Below are positions 9,421 through 16,197 of a stretch of 64,000 nucleotides of DNA, piece after piece. The translations under genes and the position numbers were made by a program. The DNA comes from CAZMZW01 sp963802275 (GTDB taxonomy: Bacteria > Chloroflexota > Anaerolineae > Anaerolineales > Anaerolineaceae). Within the stretch, counting starts at the first letter, position 1; every line of letters starts with the position of its first letter. The notes below the pieces were generated by a model. The model saw nothing but the letters and a program-made list of their open reading frames with translations, did not search any database and had not been told where the DNA came from. The stretch covers positions 248,001 to 312,000 of the forward strand of contig CAWDIB010000004.1 of the NCBI GenBank assembly GCA_963802275.1. The letters are read 5' to 3'.

Positions 9421-9525
9421 GCGGCCTCCAATTTTTTATTAATAATTTTAACCATCAAATGATGCAGCCTAAAAGCAATTTCAAGCTATTAATCGTAAGA
9501 ATGTTGTTAGAAAAGATCATGCCTG

Positions 9526-9555
9526 TTGACTTTAGTATTCCTTTTATTGTATAGT
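9526..9555 (+). promoter_or_regulatory. Sigma-70-type promoter of rpoD
   Basis: TTGACT at 9526-9531 and TATAGT at 9550-9555 are separated by 18 bp, each one mismatch from consensus. Transcription would begin near 9562 and leave a leader of about 130 nt before rpoD. Confidence 0.7.
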
Positions 9556-9590
9556 ATGTTATTAAAGCAACGATAGTGTTAAAATTGCGC

Positions 9591-9607
9591 GTTTGTCTTT
9601 GACAAAC
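9591..9607 (+). promoter_or_regulatory. Perfect inverted repeat in the rpoD leader
   Basis: GTTTGTC-TTT-GACAAAC is a perfect 7+7 inverted repeat in the predicted leader of the sigma-factor gene. It could be an operator or an RNA hairpin. The T-rich run after it is broken, so it is a poor terminator. Confidence 0.4.
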
Positions 9608-9694
9608 AGTTGATTTTATTTTTGAAAAAGTGTATTTTTAATACAACTAAATATTTTAGATATCCTCCGTTCGCAAAAGGATCAACCAACCAGA

Positions 9695-10918
9695 ATGGCA
9701 AAAAACAAGATAAATGTGATTGATGATGAAGAAGAAGGCGAGTATTCAAGCATTGCCCGCTTGATCGAACTCGGTCATCAAAAATCCTATATCACCATTG
9801 ATGATATCCTGCATTTCTTCCCGGATGCTGAGCAGGATGTGAGCCAACTTGAGGAAGCATTCGCAGCCCTGATGAATGCCAACATCCCTTTTGTGGAAGA
9901 TGATGAAACCCTACATGAGCCAAGCGATGAAGAGATCGTCAAAACCGAGGAAAAAGAGGTCATTGAAGAAATTGGGCCGGAAGTTCTGGTGGATGACCTG
10001 AAGCATATTGATACGGATGACACTATTGGGTTGTACCTTAAAGAAGTCAGCCGGGTACCCCTGTTGACGGCTGAACAGGAAGTCGAACTGGCGCAGCGCA
10101 TTGAACGTGGCAGGATGGCCAGAGAAGAATTGGCCAAAGGTAGCGTTGGTAAAACCCGCCGTGTGGAATTACGAAAACTGATTGAAGACGGCTGGGCAGC
10201 CAGGGAACATCTGATCACTGCCAACTCCCGCCTTGTCATCAGCGTGGCCAAGAAATACATGGGGCGCGGTGTCCCTTTCCTGGATCTCATTCAGGAGGGA
10301 AATATCGGCCTCATCCGCGCCACCAAAAAATTTGATTATCGCCGCGGCCATAAATTCAGCACTTATGCCACCTGGTGGATCCGCCAGGCGGTCACCCGCG
10401 CCATTGCAGACCAGGGACGCACCATCCGCGTGCCGGTGCATATGGGTGACCAAATAAACAAACTTCTACGTACCCAACACCAGCTTACACAAAGATTGGG
10501 GCGGGATCCCTCGGTGGAAGAACTCGCTGATGAATTGGATGTCCTCCCCAAGAAAGTTGAGAACATGATCCAGGTTTCCAGAAGACCGCTTTCACTGGAA
10601 ACGCCAACAGATAACGAGGATGATTCGGTACTGGGTGATTTCATCGAAGATGATGAAGTGCCCGCACCCGATGAGACAGCGACATTTAATCTGTTAAGAG
10701 AACATCTTGAACTCGTATTAGATATGCTGCCCCCACGCGAAGTGCGCATCCTGCAGCTTCGTTACGGATTATTGGATGGGCAAGCTTATACACTCGAAGA
10801 GGTGGGGCGCAAGATGGGAGTCACCCGTGAACGAGTCCGCCAAATTGAAGCACAGGCCTTAAGCCGGTTGCGCCATCCCTCCATCCGCAGAAAACTACGC
10901 GACTATCTGGGAGAATAA
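9695..10918 (+). CDS. rpoD: Primary RNA polymerase sigma factor
   Basis: The housekeeping sigma-70 factor (SigA/RpoD). An N-terminal region 1.1-like acidic domain spans residues 1-100. Region 1.2 begins DTIGLYLKEVSRVPLL near residue 109. Region 2 holds the core-binding and -10 recognition helices (KYMGRGVPFLDLIQEGNIGL, then KFSTYATWWIRQAVTRAIAD). Region 3 follows, and region 4 ends with the helix-turn-helix LEEVGRKMGVTRERVRQIEA. At 407 residues it lacks the large non-conserved insertion of proteobacterial RpoD. The ATG at 9695 is preceded by AAAGGAT. The TPR gene follows after 17 bp. The frame is intact. Confidence 0.95.
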   Translation: MAKNKINVIDDEEEGEYSSIARLIELGHQKSYITIDDILHFFPDAEQDVSQLEEAFAALMNANIPFVEDDETLHEPSDEEIVKTEEKEVIEEIGPEVLVDDLKHIDTDDTIGLYLKEVSRVPLLTAEQEVELAQRIERGRMAREELAKGSVGKTRRVELRKLIEDGWAAREHLITANSRLVISVAKKYMGRGVPFLDLIQEGNIGLIRATKKFDYRRGHKFSTYATWWIRQAVTRAIADQGRTIRVPVHMGDQINKLLRTQHQLTQRLGRDPSVEELADELDVLPKKVENMIQVSRRPLSLETPTDNEDDSVLGDFIEDDEVPAPDETATFNLLREHLELVLDMLPPREVRILQLRYGLLDGQAYTLEEVGRKMGVTRERVRQIEAQALSRLRHPSIRRKLRDYLGE

Positions 10919-10935
10919 ATAAAGGAAAATATTTC

Positions 10936-12438
10936 ATGACCAGCGTTCCCCTCCGTGCATATATTCGAACCATCGACAATTTGATTGAATTTCATAAATT
11001 GAATGAAGCCATTCTGCATGGGAATCATATCCTTAAGCAATACCCAAGGAATATTGATACCTACCGATTGCTGGGAAAAGCTTTGCTTGAAAGCGAAAAA
11101 CACCAAGCAGCAGAAGTCATATTTGATCGCATTCTTAACATACACCCTGATGATTTTATCGCCAACCTTGGATTAAGTTACATTTATGAAACCAGGGGGG
11201 ATTTGAGTAAATCGGTCAGCCGCATGGAGGAGGCTTTTGAACTGCAGCCCGCCAATTCATCCATCCAAGATGAATTAAGGCGATTATATAAACAACGTGA
11301 TGGAATTGAACCGACCCGTGTACGGTTAACACGTGGAGCGCTCCTAAAAATGTACGCAAGAAGCAACTTGCATCAACAAGCGATTGCAGAAACCCGCATC
11401 GCCCTGCACGAACATCCAGAACGAATTGATTTTGAGATAGTTCTGGCAAAGATGCTGGTGCTTGCCGGGAACATGATAGAGGCGGTTGAATCCTGTTTAA
11501 AAATCATCGCTAAAATACCTTATTGTTTTGAGGCCAATCACATTCTTTTCCAAATTCTTCCAGAGAACCTTGAAAAATACGATGTTGAGATTTTTCACAA
11601 CCGATTAATTGAGATCGATCCTTATTATAAGTACGTTTCTAAACAAAGACCGGATATCTATGCCATTCCAGAAGTGGCTGTTTCATTGGAAGAGCTTCAA
11701 GAAACATCGCTTGAAATAATTGAATCGATCGATTGGTCAGCTATGATGGAAGAAATTTGGGCTGATAAAACGCCTGAAATGACCAATAAGGAAGACGCTG
11801 AAATTCCCTGGGATGAGATACTATCCAGTCAAGATAAAAAGCATTCCTCACCCGATCAACAAACAAAAGACTACAAAGTACAATCATCGGAACCAATACC
11901 GGATTGGTTAATACCTGATGAATCAAACAGCAGCGATTTGGAAATCATCAATAACCTGGAGAACCTTCAAAGTGAAATTATCGAGGAAAGCGGGTTGGTG
12001 GATGATGACGCACCCATTCTTGAATCACCTGACGCTGAAAAAGATCTCCCCTCTTCCATCTGGACACAAGAACCTAATAGCGAGCTAATTCAACAAGAAA
12101 ATATCAATGAAAATATGGATGGCCAGGTTGACGAAACTGGTAAATCTGAAAAAGAGATGGAAGATCAGAGAACCGAACAATATTACGGAGTGGTTTTAAA
12201 AGATGCGCACGATGCCCTGCTTTCAGGATTCCCGGACCGTGCAGTTGAAGGGTATCGGCAATTATTACAGGAAAACCGAATATCTGAAAAAGCCACTGAA
12301 CAATTGAGAAATGACCTGCTCAATTATCCAACCAATTTTCAACTTTGGATCATGCTTGGGGATTCTTATCAAAGATTAGGTATGGCGAGCGAAGCATTGG
12401 AAGCCTACCAGAATGCTCAAAAATATCTTGGCAGCTGA
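10936..12438 (+). CDS. Tetratricopeptide-repeat protein
   Basis: A 500-residue cytosolic protein. The N-terminal 220 residues read as tandem TPR helices (for example LNEAILHGNHILKQYPRNID, and FIANLGLSYIYETRGDLSKS). A long acidic, low-complexity middle (residues 250-410, rich in D, E, S and Q) follows. A last TPR pair lies at the C-terminus (LLNYPTNFQLWIMLGDSYQR, SEALEAYQNAQKYL). TPRs mediate protein contacts, so an adaptor role is likely, but no partner is indicated. It starts 17 bp after rpoD with an AAAGGA sequence and its end lies only 13 bp before the chosen ndk start, so the three genes probably form one transcript. Confidence 0.82.
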   Translation: MTSVPLRAYIRTIDNLIEFHKLNEAILHGNHILKQYPRNIDTYRLLGKALLESEKHQAAEVIFDRILNIHPDDFIANLGLSYIYETRGDLSKSVSRMEEAFELQPANSSIQDELRRLYKQRDGIEPTRVRLTRGALLKMYARSNLHQQAIAETRIALHEHPERIDFEIVLAKMLVLAGNMIEAVESCLKIIAKIPYCFEANHILFQILPENLEKYDVEIFHNRLIEIDPYYKYVSKQRPDIYAIPEVAVSLEELQETSLEIIESIDWSAMMEEIWADKTPEMTNKEDAEIPWDEILSSQDKKHSSPDQQTKDYKVQSSEPIPDWLIPDESNSSDLEIINNLENLQSEIIEESGLVDDDAPILESPDAEKDLPSSIWTQEPNSELIQQENINENMDGQVDETGKSEKEMEDQRTEQYYGVVLKDAHDALLSGFPDRAVEGYRQLLQENRISEKATEQLRNDLLNYPTNFQLWIMLGDSYQRLGMASEALEAYQNAQKYLGS

Positions 12439-12451
12439 GAGGGTGACACCA

Positions 12452-12919
12452 ATGACAAATTTAAAAGAAAAAACCCTGGTACTATCAAAACCGGATGCAG
12501 TGCAGCGGGGTCTGATGGGAGATATCATCTCCAGATTTGAAAAGAGGGGTTTAAAAATGGTCGCTGCAAAATTTTGCCAGGTAACCAGGGATTTTGCAGA
12601 AAAGCACTATGCCATCCACAAAGGCAAGCCTTTTTATGAAGGTTTGGTGAAATATATCATTTCGGCACCAGTGCTGGCAATGATTTGGGAAGGCGAAAAC
12701 GCAGTAGCAGCCGTTCGCCAGACAGTTGGTGCAACCAATCCACTGGAAGCTGCCCCGGGTACCATCAGGCATGATTTGGCCATTCTGACCAGCCGCAATC
12801 TCATCCATGCTTCTGATTCAGTTGAAAATGCGAGCAGTGAAATCTCGCTTTGGTTTGAAAAATCCGAAATTCTAGAGTGGGAATTGCAGAACGACCAATG
12901 GATTTATGGAAAAAATTAG
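12452..12919 (+). CDS. ndk: Nucleoside diphosphate kinase
   Basis: Transfers the gamma-phosphate from ATP to NDPs through a phosphohistidine. TLVLSKPDAVQRGLMGDIISR is the start of the fold, and the catalytic histidine lies in the GTIRHDLA segment. The usual NVIHGSDS motif reads NLIHASDSVENASSEI. I take the ATG at 12452 (155 residues), preceded by GAGAGGGTG, over the ATG at 12413, which would overlap the TPR gene and add 13 residues with no family match. The last 14 residues are a short extra tail. The frame is intact. Confidence 0.95.
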   Translation: MTNLKEKTLVLSKPDAVQRGLMGDIISRFEKRGLKMVAAKFCQVTRDFAEKHYAIHKGKPFYEGLVKYIISAPVLAMIWEGENAVAAVRQTVGATNPLEAAPGTIRHDLAILTSRNLIHASDSVENASSEISLWFEKSEILEWELQNDQWIYGKN

Positions 12920-12933
12920 TTGGTCTTAAAAAC

Positions 12934-12962
12934 TTGACGCGAAATACATCTCATGTTAAACT
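12934..12962 (+). promoter_or_regulatory. Promoter of tRNA-Asp
   Basis: TTGACG at 12934-12939 and TAAACT at 12957-12962 with a 17-bp spacer, ending 12 bases before the tRNA 5' end. Confidence 0.5.
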
Positions 12963-12973
12963 TTTTTCTGCGC

Positions 12974-13050
12974 GGGGGCGTGGTGTAGTGGTTTAACATG
13001 CGGCCCTGTCAAGGCCGAGACCGCGGGTTCAAATCCCGTCGCTCCCGCCA
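12974..13050 (+). tRNA. tRNA-Asp (GTC)
   Basis: A cloverleaf with a 7-bp acceptor stem (GGGGGCG with CGCTCCC, one G-U), anticodon loop CTGTCAA giving GTC, and T-arm GGGTTCAAATCCC. The discriminator is G and the 3' CCA is encoded. Confidence 0.96.
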
Positions 13051-13067
13051 AAAAACCACAGGAAAAG

Positions 13068-13099
13068 ACCACTTTGATAAGAATCGAAGTGGTTTTTTT
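13068..13099 (+). terminator. Rho-independent terminator after tRNA-Asp
   Basis: An 11-bp stem (13068-13078 with 13083-13093, one T-G pair), a four-base loop AAGA and a run of seven T. Confidence 0.85.
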
Positions 13100-13575
13100 A
13101 TTTAATTTGTTATTTCTGCAGAAAAGCAAGAGAATAGACTTCAAGAATTTGAGCAATTGAGTTGAGTATTTACACATTCCAATGCTGACTGATATTCAAT
13201 TGTCGCTGGTAGCTGATCAATAATTCGAGAGAACCAGCCCATAAAAACAAAATCCACTAACTTGCTTGAATCTTGTTTCAATGCGATATTAAAGAACAAA
13301 GAAATTATTTTTTATTTTATTTATTTGTTTCTCCAATGAATTACCCATATTGATTAAGTTCTTATGATCATATTCTTTGAAATGGCGTTCCATAAAAAAT
13401 TACTGTCTTTCTTGATTTTAATAGGGAAATGGGTTTTTTAGAGCCTATTATTATGAATAAATCACCAGGCTGAATATTTTTAAGATTGAATTTTTAAGAT
13501 TTAAACTTTTAGGTTTTTTAAGGTTTAGTCTGGTAATATCATTTTTGATTGCTTTGAAATTATGATTTCATTGCA
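13100..13575 (+). other. AT-rich intergenic region before the ATP-grasp trio
   Basis: About 475 bp of very AT-rich sequence with no credible open frame on either strand. The last 150 bases hold several near-repeats of TTTTTAAGATT and AGGTTTTTTAAGGTTTAG. It probably contains the promoter of the downstream gene, but I cannot place it. Confidence 0.45.
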
Positions 13576-14619
13576 ATGGCTTTGAGGAATACATTGATAT
13601 TTGATGAGAATTTAACAATTGCGATCGTTTATAACGCCGAATCAAAGGTAGTCCGGGGAATATCACAGGACCTACTGGCTCTTCAATCCACTTCCGATAC
13701 AGCCCAGATTCTTTACAATACATTAAAGAATCTTGGTTATCAAACTGAAATCATCAAGGTTTACGGAAGTCTTAACTCTCTGAAAAAAGGGCTGGAAAAA
13801 CTTTCCCCGCAGCAGACACTGGTATTTAATCTTTGCGATGGATTTAAAGGTGAAATAACCGCCCAGGCTAGTATTACCCGGTTGATTTCTGACCTTTCCT
13901 TCCCACAAACCGGGTCAACCGAAGAAGTAATTTTAAATTGCACCAAAAAATCAAAAGCCAAGGAAATTCTGCTGCAAGCTGGCCTGCAAACCCCTGAATA
14001 CCAAGTCTTCGAAAAAGCAGATGCACTCTTGGAAATTCAGTTGCCGGTCATCGTGAAACCTCTTTTTGAGGATGGAAGCATTGGGATCAATTCCAACTCC
14101 GTTTCCGATTCAATCGATGACATCCGCCAACAAATACAATTTGTGATTGTAAATTATGCCCAGCCTGCTCTGGTGGAAGAGTTCATTCCAGGCAGGGAAA
14201 TTTCCGTCTCGTTATGGGGAAATGATAAGGTCAATGTCCTACCCATGGTGGAACATGATTTTTCGCATGTAGCCAATCCATTTGCGCACGTACTTACCTA
14301 TGAAACAAAATGGATCCCGGATTATTACTATGAACAAAATATCGTCTGGCGCTGTCCTGCCCAGATTCCGGATTCCATGAAGAACGCAATTGCTTCCTCT
14401 GCCAAAAAAACCTATCAGATAATGGGGTTAAGGGACTTCGCCCGCATTGATTTTAGATATCATGAAGGAATACCTTACGTTATAGATATCAATGAAATTC
14501 CCGACCTTCATCCTGAGGCTGGTTTTGCCCAATCCGCTTTGACTGCCGGTTATTCATTTGAGGGAATGATACAGAATATTCTGGACTTGGCACTTAAACG
14601 CGAATGTGTGTTGTGTTGA
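13576..14619 (+). CDS. ATP-grasp ligase, D-Ala-D-Ala ligase-like (first of pair)
   Basis: Carboxylate-amine ligase of the ATP-grasp fold related to D-alanine-D-alanine ligase. The N-terminal domain has LVFNLCDGFKGE (like the VFNxxEG of Ddl), the central domain has LPVIVKPLFEDGSIGI (ATP-binding lysine and loop) and VEEFIPGREISVSLWG. The C-terminal metal-binding part is ARIDFRYHEGIPYVIDINEIPDLHP. At 347 residues it fits the family. The closing segment INEIPDLHP is close to the NTxPG(M/L) of Ddl but not identical, so the second substrate is probably not D-Ala. It overlaps the GNAT gene by 16 bp, which suggests translational coupling. Confidence 0.8.
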   Translation: MALRNTLIFDENLTIAIVYNAESKVVRGISQDLLALQSTSDTAQILYNTLKNLGYQTEIIKVYGSLNSLKKGLEKLSPQQTLVFNLCDGFKGEITAQASITRLISDLSFPQTGSTEEVILNCTKKSKAKEILLQAGLQTPEYQVFEKADALLEIQLPVIVKPLFEDGSIGINSNSVSDSIDDIRQQIQFVIVNYAQPALVEEFIPGREISVSLWGNDKVNVLPMVEHDFSHVANPFAHVLTYETKWIPDYYYEQNIVWRCPAQIPDSMKNAIASSAKKTYQIMGLRDFARIDFRYHEGIPYVIDINEIPDLHPEAGFAQSALTAGYSFEGMIQNILDLALKRECVLC

Positions 14620-15107
14620 AACCGCGAATAAAAATCGTCCCACCGAAAGATTGCGCCGGTCCAGAAATCCTGGGGATTGCCGCCAAGATTTCCCAGTTTT
14701 CCAACGAAGACCAAACCTGTATCGCTGAATTATGGCAGGAATCATTCAGCAGTAAAACAGATCCTGACCGATATCATTTCCTGGTCGCAGAAGATGAAAA
14801 CAGAATTGTTGGTTTTGCTTGTTACGGACATAGACCATTAACACAAGGCAGTTATGATTTTTATTGGTTGGGTGTTGACCCCGAATTTCAGCACCAGGGG
14901 ATTGGACATGCATTGATGCATGCTGTTGAAGATGAAATTAAACAGGCAGGCGGATATCTAATCATCCTCGAAACTTCTTCAATGGGAGAATTCGCCTTTA
15001 CCCGGAATGCTTACCAAAAATTTGGGTATCAGCAAGTTGCCGAAATTCCCGACTTTTATGAACCGGGAGATGGATTGGTCATTTTCGTTAAAAGGCTCTT
15101 AAGATAG
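14604..15107 (+). CDS. GNAT family N-acetyltransferase
   Basis: A 167-residue acyl-CoA-dependent N-acyltransferase. Motif A reads YWLGVDPEFQHQGIGHALMHAVEDE with the Q-x-x-G-I-G pyrophosphate loop near residue 97. The preceding strand is HFLVAEDENRIVGFACYG. It sits between two ATP-grasp ligases with an overlap on one side and a nine-base gap on the other. A role in acylating the ligase substrate or product is therefore likely, by context only. The ATG at 14604 lies inside the previous gene. Confidence 0.85.
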   Translation: MCVVLKPRIKIVPPKDCAGPEILGIAAKISQFSNEDQTCIAELWQESFSSKTDPDRYHFLVAEDENRIVGFACYGHRPLTQGSYDFYWLGVDPEFQHQGIGHALMHAVEDEIKQAGGYLIILETSSMGEFAFTRNAYQKFGYQQVAEIPDFYEPGDGLVIFVKRLLR

Positions 15108-15116
15108 TGATTGTTG

Positions 15117-16145
15117 ATGGAAACAGGATTTAGAACTGATATTCCGGTTTTAATGTTCTATAACCTCGATTTTTTCGAATGGACTGAAAAAGACCGGAAA
15201 GATGTTCTTGAACTGGTTGAGGTATTATCCGATGCACTGAAAGCAATAGGCCATCCAGTAATCCCCCTGCAGTTGGAAGATGCAAACATTGTGCACCTCT
15301 TCGAAAAATACTCCCCTGAAGATTATGTGGTTTTTAACTGGTGCGAGGGTATTCCAGGGATTTCGCATAGTTTTGGTAAAGCCGCCCGTGCCCTTGAGGA
15401 CCTTGGTTATTCGTTCACCGGTTCGCCATCTGCCATATTAGATCTGAATGATGATAAGAGAAAAATAAAAACCATTCTTTGTAATAAAAACCTTCAAACG
15501 CCAAGATGGATGGAATTTGGACAACCAAACCTCAACAAATGGAATCTATATCCCGCGATTGTCAAACCAGCCTTTGAACATTGCAGTGTGGGAATAAGCC
15601 CGGATTCAATCGTTGACAATGAGAGGGAGCTAAATAAAAGGGTGGAGTATGTTGAAAATCAATTCAAGCAACCGATCATCATTGAAGAATTCATTGTTGG
15701 AAGAGAATTCCAAATGGGGGTGTGGGGAAACGACCCTGCTGAAGCATTGCCGCCGGTAGAATCCGATTTCAGCCAATTAAATGACCGACGTGACCATATC
15801 TGCACCATGGACAGCAAGGATGACCCGAATTCCTACCGGTACCAAAAATGGAATATGATCGTGCCTGCCCCATTGACCAAAAAAGAAAATAAAACACTTG
15901 CCGAGTTGTGTATTAATGCGTACAAGGCAATTGGTGTAAGAGATTATGCCAGGATGGATGTTCGTTATAAAGATGATGATTTCTTCATTCTCGACGTCAA
16001 TACAAATCCTTATATCGGTCCTGAGTGCGGATTAATTCAAGCATCAGAGATCGTCGGCTATTCTTACGGGGAATTTGGCAGCCGCTTGATCAATTTCGCC
16101 TGGCAGAGGAAAGAGAAAGCCGATCATCCGTCTGATTCCCGATAG
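15117..16145 (+). CDS. ATP-grasp ligase, D-Ala-D-Ala ligase-like (second of pair)
   Basis: A second Ddl-like ATP-grasp enzyme, about 342 residues from the ATG at 15117 (two TTG codons lie just upstream). The order of motifs is YVVFNWCEGIPG, GYSFTGSPSAILDLNDDKRK, YPAIVKPAFEHCSVGI, IIEEFIVGREFQMGVWG and ARMDVRYKDDDFFILDVNTNPYIGP. The DVNTNPY ending is the canonical metal and substrate region of ATP-grasp ligases. It is a distant paralogue of the gene at 13576, not a copy. It starts nine bases after the GNAT stop. The reaction is unknown; amide bond formation between two amino acid-like substrates is the family expectation. Confidence 0.8.
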   Translation: METGFRTDIPVLMFYNLDFFEWTEKDRKDVLELVEVLSDALKAIGHPVIPLQLEDANIVHLFEKYSPEDYVVFNWCEGIPGISHSFGKAARALEDLGYSFTGSPSAILDLNDDKRKIKTILCNKNLQTPRWMEFGQPNLNKWNLYPAIVKPAFEHCSVGISPDSIVDNERELNKRVEYVENQFKQPIIIEEFIVGREFQMGVWGNDPAEALPPVESDFSQLNDRRDHICTMDSKDDPNSYRYQKWNMIVPAPLTKKENKTLAELCINAYKAIGVRDYARMDVRYKDDDFFILDVNTNPYIGPECGLIQASEIVGYSYGEFGSRLINFAWQRKEKADHPSDSR

Positions 16146-16197
16146 CACCAATAATCATATATAATTTTCAGTAGCAACCAAAAAATCCGGAAAAAGG

